In this document: positions 44,135-53,186 of the stretch, one piece after another
Layout: each line of letters starts with the position of its first letter
How positions within the stretch are numbered: the first letter of the stretch is position 1
NCBI RefSeq assembly: GCF_006542765.1
Contig: NZ_SKCD01000025.1
Coordinates: 1-64,000 of the forward strand
From: Paenibacillus luteus
Lineage (GTDB): Bacteria; Bacillota; Bacilli; Paenibacillales; Paenibacillaceae
DNA length: 64,000 nt
Direction: 5' to 3'
Notes under the pieces: model-generated
The model's database searches: none
What the model saw: the letters and a program-made list of their open reading frames with translations, nothing else
Told to the model about the DNA's origin: nothing
Made by a program: the position numbers and the translations under genes

Positions 44135-44688
44135 TCAAAATCCTCCCTCCGCCAATGGCGCTTCATCCAGTTTCTAGCTCGGTAAAGCCTGGACTCCACG
44201 CTTTTGCGCTCCAGTCCCGTTTCAAGAGAAATCTGCTCATACGACTTGTCTTCCATATAATAAGCAACGACAACCTCGCGATAGTTATTCGGCATTTCAT
44301 CCACCCGCTCGCGAATCTGCCGCCGATCTGCCTGCTCGATCGCAATCAGTTCAGCCGCTGGGTTAGCCGCAAATTCTTCCTGCAGCTTTTCCGACATCGC
44401 CTCACTATCAGCCAGCTCCTCTGGTCGCCGCGCTTTGCTTCGCTTGAAATCAATGGCTCGATTGACGGCTATGCGGTAGATCCACGTCTTCAGCCCTTCC
44501 AAACGGCAATCCGGAAGGGAGCGATAAATTTGCAGCAGCACTTCCTGAGTAATATCCTCCGCGTCATGCGGCGAACGCAGCACTGCGAAGACCGTTCTAT
44601 ATATATAAGGACCATAGGCCGTTACGAAAGGGCCATAATGCTCGGGCCCGCCCTTCTGTACCGCTCTGATCCAATCCTCTTCTTGAAT
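44131..44688 (-). CDS. ECF RNA polymerase sigma factor with a probable ATT start codon
   Basis: About 185 residues. Region 2 (FVTAYGPYIYRTVFAVLRSPHDAEDITQEV, then LKTWIYRIAVNRAIDFKR) and region 4 (MPNNYREVVVAYYMEDKSYEQISLETGL, then VESRLYRARNWMKRHW) are complete. To include region 2 the gene must start upstream of GTG 44583. Between the in-frame stop codon and that GTG there is no ATG, GTG, TTG or CTG; ATT at 44686-44688 lies eight bases after a strong AAGGAGG. I therefore start it there. First gene of a four-gene operon. Confidence 0.85.
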   Translation of the reverse strand: MQEEDWIRAVQKGGPEHYGPFVTAYGPYIYRTVFAVLRSPHDAEDITQEVLLQIYRSLPDCRLEGLKTWIYRIAVNRAIDFKRSKARRPEELADSEAMSEKLQEEFAANPAAELIAIEQADRRQIRERVDEMPNNYREVVVAYYMEDKSYEQISLETGLERKSVESRLYRARNWMKRHWRREDFE

Positions 44689-44794
44689 GTCGCTCCCCTC
44701 CTTCCCAACCTAATAGACGTGTGCTCGTCCCTTTTCCCCTGCACCTATCCCAAAAATATTTTTCGCAAGCTCGAAACAACACCCAATCAACGCG

Positions 44795-44834
44795 CAAAAC
44801 CCCATCATTCGTAAAAAGAATACGAACGATGAGG
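44795..44834 (-). terminator. Terminator of ywhD
   Basis: Arms CCTCATCGTTCGTA and TACGAATGATGGGG (14 bp with a few wobble pairs), followed by TTTTG on the minus strand. Confidence 0.7.
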
Positions 44835-44888
44835 TTCTCATCTACTATTTTCTTTTCTATAGGCTCCTGCCGGAGTCAAATCCAAAGG

Positions 44889-45413
44889 CTACACGCTTAA
44901 GGCTTGCTTAAGCTCTTCAGGCGAGCGGTCCCACCACTCTAGGTTATGCTCAACCAACAGCTTTTGCAGAGCACCCTTCTCCACTTCGCCAAGCTCGCTC
45001 AGATTATAGCGTCTCTTCAGCGATTGGTCCAGCTTGTTCACGTGATCGGGTAGAATTTTCCACCCGCGGCGCGCTTCCGAATCAATCAGCATCTCGCACG
45101 CGGTCGCTCCTGCATAGAAAGAGCCTTCCTCGTTGCGGTCGACGGCTACCCATACGATCCAGCATTGGCGGCCGTTCGGCGTATCTTCTTTGTTCGGCGT
45201 AAATTTAATGCCGCGCTCCACCTTGCTCTTCGCATGCATCGCGCCTACATCGATATAAGCGACGCCGTCATCAATGATTACACAAGAAACGGCGCTCAAA
45301 TCGATCGTACCCGCTCCAAAGCCTTTATGTTGTTTGCTGCTCACGACATTGAGCGACAGTGATTTCTTTTCCTTCTTTTCCGGCTGAGCCGGCTGTCCTT
45401 GTTCTTCCGTCAT
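44889..45413 (-). CDS. ywhD: YwhD family protein
   Basis: 174 residues, soluble, with a charged N-terminal tail. The conserved core includes KGFGAGTIDLSAVSCVIID, IDVGAMHAKSKVERGIKF and YAGATACEMLID, and the end reads WWDRSPEELKQALSV. This matches the Bacillus YwhD family, whose function is unknown. In B. subtilis ywhD is next to pbpG and speE; here those genes are in the same window but have been separated by inserted DNA. Confidence 0.8.
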   Translation of the reverse strand: MTEEQGQPAQPEKKEKKSLSLNVVSSKQHKGFGAGTIDLSAVSCVIIDDGVAYIDVGAMHAKSKVERGIKFTPNKEDTPNGRQCWIVWVAVDRNEEGSFYAGATACEMLIDSEARRGWKILPDHVNKLDQSLKRRYNLSELGEVEKGALQKLLVEHNLEWWDRSPEELKQALSV

Positions 45414-45518
45414 GCGTCTTCACACCTTCCCCATACAATAATTCCATTTTAGCTAATAATCCTTGAAAAGCAAACATATACATGCTTTAGATGCTTGTCA
45501 ACGGGAGGGAAACGTTCA

Positions 45519-47534
45519 ATGACTCCACGCTATTTCAAAAGATTTTTGCTCGTAATACTCGCAGTCGTCATGCTCGGATTGTCTGTGCGGTACGACTTCG
45601 GGACGGCTTGGCAATCCCAATATACTTATGCCTTCACCCCTGCCGCCAATGCCAAGCCAGTGTCTGCCCCTGCTCAAAATTCGGCCAAGCCACCCGTCGT
45701 ACAAGAGCCGAACACGGTTATGACGCCAAAACCGCAAGAGCTCAGCAAACGCGTCGTTGAGTACCATATCAGTGTTCACCTGCTGGACGATGCGAAGCAA
45801 TTAAACGGCGACCAGACCGTGACCTGGACAAATCCAGGCAAAAAAACAGTGTCCGAGCTGTATTTCCACCTCTATCCGAATGCCTTCCAATCGGACAAGA
45901 CGACCTTTATGAAGGAATCCGGGGGAAAGCTTCGCCAAGACAAAGCAACCATTAACAGCCAGGGTTATATGAAGCTGCTGACGCTGGAGACGCTGAACGG
46001 CGAGAGCCTGCTGCCACGCCTGCAATACGTACAACCCGATGACGGCAATGCCGAAGACTTCAGCTTGGCGAAAATCCGCTTGCCGGAGCCTGTGGCCCCA
46101 GGGAAATCTGTCACGCTTCATATGGGCTATGAGGTGAAGCTTCCGGAAGTCTTTGCACGAATGGGCTATTCCGGGAATTTTGTCATGGCAGGCCAGTGGT
46201 TTCCCAAAATTGCAGTGTATGAAACCGCTGGCACGCGTGGTCGGGCAGCTGAAGGCTGGAACGTACATCAATATCATGGCAACTCAGAATTTTACAGCGA
46301 TTTTGGCATTTACAGTGTACGGATCAAAGTGCCGGAAGCGTATACGGTTGCGGCCACCGGCTTCCAGACCAAAGAGATTGAAATGAAAGACCAGCTGAAG
46401 GTTTACCAATTTTATGCTGATGACGTGCATGACTTTGCATGGTCGGCATCGCCGGACTTTGTGTATGAAGAGACCGCCTACTCCGATACCGGCATTCCCG
46501 GCGTTCGCATAAAGCTTTATCTGGACCCCGCACACGCCGCCCTTAAGGACCGTTACATGCATGCTGCCAAATCAGCACTATCGAGCTATGCGAAATGGTA
46601 CGGAGAATATCCATACAGTACGCTTTCTATCGTGGTGCCTCCAAAAGGGGCAAACGGTGCCGGAGGCATGGAATATCCTACACTCGTTACCGCATTCGCA
46701 GCCGAGAAAGATAATCCAGGCTATGACCTGGAACGGACGGTCGTTCATGAGATTGGACACCAATACTGGTACGGCATGGTTGCCTCCAATGAGTTCGAGG
46801 AAGCTTGGCTCGATGAGGGCTTCACCTCCTATGCGGAGGACAAAGTGATGGAGACCGCTTACGGGTTGGAAGCGAACCTTCGTACGGAAGCCAGTTACAT
46901 GACTGACCCAGCACCGCTCAAGCAATCGTCCTGGACTTATGGCAGCCATTCGCAATATGCCGAGAATGTTTATATGCGGGCAAAGCTGGTACTCATTGGC
47001 ATCGAAAATCAGGTTGGCTCCCGAACGATGCAGAAGATATTGCGCACCTACTTCCAAAAGTATAAGTTCAAGCATCCATCCAGCTCAGACTTCCAGCGCG
47101 TGGTAGAGCAAGTCACCAAGACCAAATGGCATGACTATTTCAGTCAGTATGTATATGACGACCAAATGGCCGATTTCTCCATTGAGTCGATCCATGTGCG
47201 CCCCGTCATGCAAGATGGAAACTCGCTCTATGAATCGGTCGTCCTTGTCAAGAAAAACGGCGGCAACAACGGCGAGATCAAAGTCGTCATGCAGTTCACC
47301 GACGGCAGCCAAGTAACCAAGCTTTGGAGTGCTGATGAGTCTCATATTCAATATACGCAGGTGCATACCGCTCCGCTTGAGTGGGCGGTCGTCGACCCGA
47401 ATTACAGCAATGTACTCGACAATAAGCTCATTAACAACTATATGCAGGCGCAACTGCCTGAAGAAAAGCGGACAAGATGGAGCCTAGGTGTCGTCAAGCT
47501 GATCGAAGGGCTGCTCGGTTCGCTTAGCTGGTAA
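45519..47534 (+). CDS. M1-family metallopeptidase, membrane-anchored
   Basis: About 671 residues. A hydrophobic N-terminal segment (LLVILAVVMLGLSV) acts as anchor or signal, then an aminopeptidase N-like domain with the zinc motif VHEIGHQYW (His410, His414) and the distal Glu in EAWLDEGF, plus a GAMEN-like exopeptidase motif as GAGGMEYP (about residue 384). It should trim peptides outside the cell. The start is ATG 45519-45521 with GGGAGGG upstream. The next gene begins 27 bp later and is probably co-transcribed. Confidence 0.92.
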   Translation: MTPRYFKRFLLVILAVVMLGLSVRYDFGTAWQSQYTYAFTPAANAKPVSAPAQNSAKPPVVQEPNTVMTPKPQELSKRVVEYHISVHLLDDAKQLNGDQTVTWTNPGKKTVSELYFHLYPNAFQSDKTTFMKESGGKLRQDKATINSQGYMKLLTLETLNGESLLPRLQYVQPDDGNAEDFSLAKIRLPEPVAPGKSVTLHMGYEVKLPEVFARMGYSGNFVMAGQWFPKIAVYETAGTRGRAAEGWNVHQYHGNSEFYSDFGIYSVRIKVPEAYTVAATGFQTKEIEMKDQLKVYQFYADDVHDFAWSASPDFVYEETAYSDTGIPGVRIKLYLDPAHAALKDRYMHAAKSALSSYAKWYGEYPYSTLSIVVPPKGANGAGGMEYPTLVTAFAAEKDNPGYDLERTVVHEIGHQYWYGMVASNEFEEAWLDEGFTSYAEDKVMETAYGLEANLRTEASYMTDPAPLKQSSWTYGSHSQYAENVYMRAKLVLIGIENQVGSRTMQKILRTYFQKYKFKHPSSSDFQRVVEQVTKTKWHDYFSQYVYDDQMADFSIESIHVRPVMQDGNSLYESVVLVKKNGGNNGEIKVVMQFTDGSQVTKLWSADESHIQYTQVHTAPLEWAVVDPNYSNVLDNKLINNYMQAQLPEEKRTRWSLGVVKLIEGLLGSLSW

Positions 47535-47561
47535 GTAATTGCGTTCAAGGAGCGATAAACC

Positions 47562-48371
47562 ATGAAGATCTATTTGAAGCAAGGCTGGCGGCTAACGGTG
47601 AAGCATTTTTATCTGGTTATTTTATTATTTCTTTATCAGCTGCTTTGGGGCTTTTTTCTCTATCGTTTCATTGATTCGGTTGTAACGCCGCTGCTGCGCC
47701 GTTATCCTAGTGCCTATCCTTCCGACACGGCAGCTCAGTTATTCCTTACGGAAGCCCAGTTCCAGCTGTTCAAGACCGATCTCATTTCCCCTTATGTCTG
47801 GATGCTCGGCAGCCTCCTGCTCATCCGAATGCTGCTGACGCCCTTATTCAATGCCGGGCTCTTCTACTCGCTAAACCAAACAAGAGCCGACGAAGGAACA
47901 CGGTTTTTGGAAGGGATCCGCAAAACTTGGAAGCCTGTGGTTCTACTATACTGGATGGAATCCGTTCTTTCCCTAGCTCCCGCTTGGTGGTTGCTCCCGC
48001 GCGCGCTCAATTCGCTTCTGGAGAGCAACTCCATTCCCGACCTATTGCAAAATGTACTGCCTGGGGCAGCCATATGGCTGGTGTGGGCCACGGTGCTTCA
48101 CCTGTTATTTTTGGCCATGCAGCTGGGAGCAGCCTCGGGAGAAGGGATATTCCGCTCCTTATGGCACGCGCTTCGAAACTTCCTCGTATACGCCGCCATA
48201 TCGCTCATTATGTGGGGGATTGGAGCTGCAGCGGGGCTTGTCGTCACTAGCTTATCCATGCTTTGGGCGGGCCTATTCGCGCTCATTCTCCATCAAGGGT
48301 ATCACCTCGTTCGCACGTTGATGAAGGTATGGACGATTGCGACGCAATATGAGCTGCTGCAATCCAAATAA
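47562..48371 (+). CDS. Polytopic membrane protein of unknown function
   Basis: 269 residues with six predicted membrane segments, no recognised motif. It begins 27 bp after the M1 peptidase gene with an AAGGAG site, and a terminator follows, so the two probably form an operon. A role with the peptidase is a guess from position alone. Confidence 0.75.
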   Translation: MKIYLKQGWRLTVKHFYLVILLFLYQLLWGFFLYRFIDSVVTPLLRRYPSAYPSDTAAQLFLTEAQFQLFKTDLISPYVWMLGSLLLIRMLLTPLFNAGLFYSLNQTRADEGTRFLEGIRKTWKPVVLLYWMESVLSLAPAWWLLPRALNSLLESNSIPDLLQNVLPGAAIWLVWATVLHLLFLAMQLGAASGEGIFRSLWHALRNFLVYAAISLIMWGIGAAAGLVVTSLSMLWAGLFALILHQGYHLVRTLMKVWTIATQYELLQSK

Positions 48372-48379
48372 GTACGAGG

Positions 48380-48432
48380 CAGCAGCCCCCTCTCTCCCGC
48401 AGCTTGCTGGGGATAAGAGGGGTTTTTTATTT
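48380..48432 (+). terminator. Terminator of the M1 peptidase operon
   Basis: CCCCCTCTCTCCC pairs imperfectly with GGGGATAAGAGGGG, followed by six T. Confidence 0.8.
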
Positions 48433-48508
48433 TCAAAGAACCGCAACTAAATGAAGGCATCTCTGTATAAATAATTGGTAGAAATTCATTAGTGGAGGAA
48501 ACCTATAC

Positions 48509-49093
48509 ATGATGCGTAAAAAACTGATTATTATATCTATGGCCTTGCTCCTATCGGGCGGTTCATTAGTTGCAGCAGACAAATTATTTCAGAAAGTAAC
48601 ATTTGTATATAATAACAAGTCTTCCTCGGAAGAAGCTTTAATGGTTGATGATAAGGTATACATTAATATCCGTTCCCTCAGTGATTCCCTGCAAGCTTTT
48701 ATTCAATGGAAGAACAGTGAGAAGAAACTCATCATTCAAAAACCGAATGTCCATATGTTTCTAATGAACGAGAAGCGCACAATGTTTGGCCAAGTGGATA
48801 AAGGCACCGTCCAGAAGTTTTTGGTGCAAGCGCAAATCGATAATTTAAATGTGGCCTTATCCGAGTTCAAGGTTACCCTTGTCGATCCAAATGACAAAGA
48901 AACGACGATCGATAGCCGCAGCCAATCCGATGACGACTTCAAGGAGTTCCTTGAGAAAGACACCTTTTGGTTCAGCTCAAAGGTTATTTCTTATGATTTT
49001 AAGTACGCCGGCAAATACAAGCTTCGATTCTATATGGAACAAAAGAACAGTGATCCGCAGCTTATTTCGGAGAAAATCATTACCGCTAAGTAA
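48509..49093 (+). CDS. Secreted protein with a partial stalk-like domain
   Basis: 194 residues. Signal-like start (IIISMALLLSGGSLVAA), then VTFVYNNKSSSEEALMVDDKVYINIRSLSDSLQAFIQWKNSEKKLII, one half of a copper amine oxidase N-terminal-like stalk unit, and a beta-rich C-terminal part. No enzyme motif. Codon usage and a GTGGAGG site support a real gene. It is monocistronic with two terminators behind it. Confidence 0.7.
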   Translation: MMRKKLIIISMALLLSGGSLVAADKLFQKVTFVYNNKSSSEEALMVDDKVYINIRSLSDSLQAFIQWKNSEKKLIIQKPNVHMFLMNEKRTMFGQVDKGTVQKFLVQAQIDNLNVALSEFKVTLVDPNDKETTIDSRSQSDDDFKEFLEKDTFWFSSKVISYDFKYAGKYKLRFYMEQKNSDPQLISEKIITAK

Positions 49094-49110
49094 ATCATGC
49101 TTAACCTGCA

Positions 49111-49141
49111 AGAGGCCGTTCTCATGAACGGTCCTTTTTTC
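49111..49141 (+). terminator. First terminator after the stalk-like gene
   Basis: Arms GGCCGTTC and GAACGGTC with a 4-nt loop, followed by six T. Confidence 0.85.
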
Positions 49142-49150
49142 GACCTCTAT

Positions 49151-49203
49151 CTCATGCAAATAACCTCCGATAATGCCGGAGGTTATTTGCATGAGAGTTT
49201 TTT
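49151..49203 (+). terminator. Second terminator with a 19-bp perfect stem
   Basis: CTCATGCAAATAACCTCCG at 49151-49169 and its exact reverse complement at 49177-49195 leave a 7-nt loop, followed by AGTTTTTTT. It lies just after the first terminator. The stem is unusually long and perfect. Confidence 0.85.
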
Positions 49204-49486
49204 AATATTTGCTGCAAAAGGTTAACCTGCCGCCATTTATAGCCTTTAAGACGGGCCTGCGCGACAGGGCCGCAACAGGACAAATCGGTATATTTTACAT
49301 CAAATCCACATAATTAATGAAATTGAGCCGTGAATTTTAGTCTGAAAGCACTACATACCTGTGTTTATATTACAGAAAAAACGATTAAACGAAGCAAATA
49401 GTCAAAAGGTTACATGAGAATTATTAGAATTTGCCAGTAAAGGCAGGAGATCATTGAAAATAATCGAATATTTCTCAAAGCAATAA

Positions 49487-49628
49487 AAAACAGCCTAATT
49501 CCCTATGGGGAAACGGGGGAACCACTTTGGGTGAATTGATTCCGACGTCTGATCATTTGTGCAGCGCCTGAGGAATCATAGGGAGCCTTCAACCGAACCC
49601 CACAGCTAACCTCGTCGGCCTTGGAAGG
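49487..49628 (+). promoter_or_regulatory. c-di-AMP riboswitch (ydaO-yuaA type)
   Basis: The region contains the blocks that mark this class: GGGGAAACGGGGGAACC, TTTGGGTGAATTGATTCC, a variable stem, AGGGAGCCTTCAACCGAACCC and CAGCTAACCTCGTCGGC. It lies 10 bp before an NlpC/P60 cell-wall hydrolase gene, one of the usual targets of ydaO switches. Binding of c-di-AMP normally lowers expression, linking wall turnover to osmotic and DNA-integrity signals. The bases between 49204 and 49486 hold only AT-rich sequence with no gene. Confidence 0.92.
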
Positions 49629-49639
49629 AGTTTCACAAT

Positions 49640-50113
49640 TTGAAAAAGGTTACTGCACTACTTCTGGGACTCGTTCTCGTACTTGCTTTCCAAGCAGGCA
49701 GCGCGTTCGCAGATTCCAAACTGAACGGAGTTATTAATGATGTTATTGGTTCTCCGTACAAGAGCGGCGGAACGACAGCAAAAGGCTTTGACTGCTCCGG
49801 TTTTACGGGCTTTGTGTTCGAAAAACTAGGCATTGAGCTTCCGCGTACGTCCGGCTCGCAATCGAAAGCAGGCACGAAGGTCGCTAAAGCTGACCTAATT
49901 CCGGGAGATCTTGTGTTCTTTGACACCGTTGGTGGCAATAACAGCACCGTATCCCACGTAGGCATTTACATCGGAGATGGCAAGTTTGCTCATTCGTCCT
50001 CCAGCAGAGGCGTTGTAACAGACAAACTGAACTCCTCCTATTATGAAGACCGTTATGTGACTGCTCGTCGCGTCATGGATGACGAGTCTTTCCAAGCACT
50101 TGCTAACGGATAA
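49640..50113 (+). CDS. NlpC/P60 family cell-wall endopeptidase
   Basis: 157 residues. A signal peptide ends near AFADS; the catalytic domain has Cys in GFDCSGFTGFVF (about residue 55), His in VSHVGIYIGDG (about 112) and the third residue in FAHSSSS. There are no LysM or SH3 modules, so it is a bare catalytic domain. It likely cuts stem peptides of peptidoglycan. The TTG start has GGAAGGAG upstream. A c-di-AMP riboswitch controls it. Confidence 0.93.
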   Translation: MKKVTALLLGLVLVLAFQAGSAFADSKLNGVINDVIGSPYKSGGTTAKGFDCSGFTGFVFEKLGIELPRTSGSQSKAGTKVAKADLIPGDLVFFDTVGGNNSTVSHVGIYIGDGKFAHSSSSRGVVTDKLNSSYYEDRYVTARRVMDDESFQALANG

Positions 50114-50160
50114 TAGAGTGACCTGTTCCTTCTCATCAAAGGTTTTCAGGTAGACTCATC

Positions 50161-50222
50161 CAGCAAAGCCGCAGTTTTTTGTCCTGAGTCGACAAATGAC
50201 ATGCGGCTTTGCTGTTTCATTT
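50161..50222 (+). terminator. Terminator of the NlpC/P60 gene
   Basis: Arms CAGCAAAGCCGCA and TGCGGCTTTGCTG (13 bp, perfect) with TTTCATTT after. Confidence 0.75.
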
Positions 50223-50258
50223 CAAGGCTGCCGCGGTAGTTGAAAGGAGCTTTGCTTG

Positions 50259-51602
50259 ATGTATTTATTTATTCATCGCAAGGATTTGCGTACAGCAGAT
50301 ATGCGAGCATTTGATTACTTGAAGAAGCAAGACATGCCTGGCATCCACTTGCTTATCATAGATCCGATTTTGACTGGGGGCAGCAGGCTGAGCAGCCATA
50401 GCGGGCGAAACTTTATGGCACAAGCGGCTTCCTTGCTGCAAAGCTACTCCAATGCGGATAAGGAGCTCCATGTGCTGTATGGCGAGCCCCAACCGATTGT
50501 TGAAGCCCTGCTGCAAGCCCATTCCATTGAAGAGGTAGTCGTGCATGCCGATTATTCGCCATACTCCCGTGAGCGGGACGAGCAGCTGCAGCAGGTTACC
50601 CGCCAATCGGGACGCCGCTGGATGCCAATTGTGGATGCGCCGCTGGCTGATTTGGAAGCTTTCCCGGCATTTGCACGCCGGACAGAGCCCTACAAAGTGT
50701 TTACACCGTTCTATCGCATGTGGAGCAGCTACATGCAGCAGTGTTACAGCCCAATGAGCCATGCCACCATTCAAGAGCTCACAACGCTTAATGAACTCAG
50801 CAGCAGTATCGCGCAGCAGTTTGCCCTGCCAGACTCCGTCTCTTCCGCATTAGGCGAGACGAATGTAGAAGGAATGCCTAAATCACTGAACAAGCTCGAA
50901 CGCTTCATGCGCGAACGCCTCGCCTCTTATGACGATAGCCGCGATGCCTATGCCAATAACCACACGAGCGGTCTTTCCCGCTTCTTAAATACCGGGGCCA
51001 TCTCGTCACGCTGTGCATTCGAGCAAACCCAGGGATTGCCTGGCTCCGAAGCTTGGCATCGCCAGCTCGCCTGGCGTGATTTCTACTTGTATCAGGCCAT
51101 GTATCATGAAGACTTCTTCCGCTATGAGCATTTGACTGATATGTCGGCCTTGTCAGATACCCACTTGGAATTATGGAAAACTGCTGCAACAGGCATACCG
51201 ATTATAGATGCGGCCATGACGCAGCTGAATCGTACAGGCGAGCTGCCTAATCGCTTGAGAATGGTCGTTGCGATGTTCTTAACCAAGAACTTGCTTTGCC
51301 CCTTCACACTCGGAGAACAGCATTTCCGCCATTATCTGAGCGATTACGATAATACGCTTAATCGAGGTGGCTGGCTTTGGTGCTCATCTCTGGGCTACGA
51401 TGCCGCGCCTTATTTCCGGATCATGAACCCTGCAACACAGTCTCAAACTCATGATCCCAGCGGAAGCTACATTCGTCGCTGGCTGCCTCATTTAGCTCAT
51501 TTGTCCGATAAGGAAATACATCTCCCCCAAAGCGGTGCCATTGTCGATCTAAAGGCCTCTCGCGCCCGCGCGATTGAGGTGTACAAAACCATACTCAAGT
51601 AG
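50259..51602 (+). CDS. phr: Deoxyribodipyrimidine photolyase
   Basis: 447 residues. The N-terminal antenna-binding alpha/beta domain starts YLFIHRKDLRTADMRAF; the FAD domain shows HTSGLSRFLNTGAIS, LAWRDFYLYQAMYH, NRLRMVVAMFLTKNLL and LNRGGWLWCSSLGYDAAPYFRIMNP. It uses blue light to split cyclobutane pyrimidine dimers. The fully conserved Asn and Trp of class I photolyases appear in place. AAGGAG lies before the ATG; the preceding TTG could also be used. Confidence 0.94.
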   Translation: MYLFIHRKDLRTADMRAFDYLKKQDMPGIHLLIIDPILTGGSRLSSHSGRNFMAQAASLLQSYSNADKELHVLYGEPQPIVEALLQAHSIEEVVVHADYSPYSRERDEQLQQVTRQSGRRWMPIVDAPLADLEAFPAFARRTEPYKVFTPFYRMWSSYMQQCYSPMSHATIQELTTLNELSSSIAQQFALPDSVSSALGETNVEGMPKSLNKLERFMRERLASYDDSRDAYANNHTSGLSRFLNTGAISSRCAFEQTQGLPGSEAWHRQLAWRDFYLYQAMYHEDFFRYEHLTDMSALSDTHLELWKTAATGIPIIDAAMTQLNRTGELPNRLRMVVAMFLTKNLLCPFTLGEQHFRHYLSDYDNTLNRGGWLWCSSLGYDAAPYFRIMNPATQSQTHDPSGSYIRRWLPHLAHLSDKEIHLPQSGAIVDLKASRARAIEVYKTILK

Positions 51603-51666
51603 CAATCTTGAACCCTAATCGAAAACGCCTCACTCAGATAACTTTTTATATATAATTATAAATAAA

Positions 51667-51709
51667 CCTCGCCAACCGCTTTTGAATCAGCGGGCGCGAG
51701 GTTTTTTTT
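51667..51709 (+). terminator. Terminator of the photolyase gene
   Basis: Stem CCTCGC...CCGC paired with GCGG...GCGAGG, followed by eight T. Confidence 0.85.
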
Positions 51710-51823
51710 ACATTATTTATGTTATACACGCCATTTGCTAGCGTATCCGTCGATTTCATCTATCGAGACTGCTTCTCCAACTGCAATATAGTCATCCGCA
51801 TCCTTAGGGATATGGAGGCTCGC

Positions 51824-53071
51824 TTAATTTTGTTTTAAAGCAGTACGCTGACCCTGTCTTCGACCAAGCACAAGCATAGCAACAAGAAGCAGGAGCAGGA
51901 GAGCGACGAGCGCGCATATCAGCCACAACGTAGACTGAACATGGTACTGATCCATGAACCAGCCGGTTAGACGAGGGAAGATTGCACCGCCAAGCCCACC
52001 GCATGCAACGAGAAGGCTCGTCGTCCTTTCGGTCATACCCGGGATGAGCTCATTGGCATAAACGAGCGCAATCCCGAAAATACCGGAGAAAAACAATCCG
52101 CTTAGCGCGACCATAGCCAGCAGCCAGCTCAACTGCCCCAGCATAGCCATGCCTACAAAAATGACAGAAGCGCCTGCGGTCGCGATCAGTAAGTATCGGG
52201 CATAACCCATCCGGTCGGCTAGCACACCAGCAAAAAGACGGCCAAGCACCATAGTGCCCCAGAAAAGGCTCAGCGCAGCAGCCGCACTGGATTCTCCAAG
52301 CCCCGAACGGGAAGTCAAAATCGATGGCAAATAATTAGAGAAACTCATTTCCATGCCCACATAAATCATAAAAAACAACGCTGATAACAGCAAAAAAGGC
52401 AGTGCTTTCCGCGGATATCCAAAAAAAGCGGAGACTTGCTCCTTGTCTGCAGCAAGCAATGCCTGCGGTGCCGCAGCCCCATTCTGTTCCGCCTTAACGC
52501 TCCGTGAGACAAAACCAAGCTGCTCGTCCAGCTCTCCGAAGGACATCGTTAGCCATAAAACAAAGGTGATTCCTGCCATTGCCGCCAATATAGGAAAAGA
52601 AACCTGCCAGATTTGATGTTGGATCAGGTAAGCAGCGGCAATCGGAATCAATAACGCACCAACCCCAAAAAAGATTTCCAGCCTGCTCATGGCCGAAGCC
52701 TTCCCGTTCTTAGCCATATCAATAATCATGGCTCCCACTACAGCTTCTGTCATGCCAAAGCCAACTCCCGCGAACGGAGCAATGGCCAGCATCCACCCCC
52801 ACGGAAGAAGAAGACTGTAAGCCGCCTCACTTACTGTTAGTACTCCAATAGCTAGCAATACAGCGCCGCGTTTGCCTATTCTGGCTGTAATGGAAGGAGC
52901 AAGCAAGACACCGACTAAAAATCCGAGAAACTGATTCATGATCCATTGACCGCCATCTTTATAAGATAAGCCGTAATGAGCGATCAGCTGCTCCAGAATG
53001 GACCCGCCCACCACATGAGCAACTCCTATGATCAAGTAGGATAAGCAGCCAAGCCAAATTAATTTCTTCAT
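51824..53071 (-). CDS. Major facilitator superfamily transporter
   Basis: 415 residues with 12 predicted membrane segments and MFS loop motifs (LAPSITARIGKRGAVLL between segments 2 and 3, GVLADRMGYARYLL in the second half). The transported compound is unknown; the layout recalls sugar or FucP-like permeases. ATG 53069-53071 has AAGGAG upstream; the frame opens 22 codons earlier. After the stop codon 33 more sense codons continue in the same frame (see findings). Confidence 0.85.
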   Translation of the reverse strand: MKKLIWLGCLSYLIIGVAHVVGGSILEQLIAHYGLSYKDGGQWIMNQFLGFLVGVLLAPSITARIGKRGAVLLAIGVLTVSEAAYSLLLPWGWMLAIAPFAGVGFGMTEAVVGAMIIDMAKNGKASAMSRLEIFFGVGALLIPIAAAYLIQHQIWQVSFPILAAMAGITFVLWLTMSFGELDEQLGFVSRSVKAEQNGAAAPQALLAADKEQVSAFFGYPRKALPFLLLSALFFMIYVGMEMSFSNYLPSILTSRSGLGESSAAAALSLFWGTMVLGRLFAGVLADRMGYARYLLIATAGASVIFVGMAMLGQLSWLLAMVALSGLFFSGIFGIALVYANELIPGMTERTTSLLVACGGLGGAIFPRLTGWFMDQYHVQSTLWLICALVALLLLLLVAMLVLGRRQGQRTALKQN

Positions 53072-53186
53072 TCTCGTAATTCTCCTTATGAACGCACCAT
53101 CCACTTGCGTCAATCTGTTATAATAAATCAATTTCAATCGTCTTACACATCATCATAACCCTTATATGCGCGGAGGCTATTTCTTT

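Noticed and set aside
44700..44800. An ECF-type autoregulated promoter before the sigma gene
   Set aside because: Candidate GGGAA and CGTC elements exist but their spacing is about 12-14 bp, not the usual 16-17 bp.
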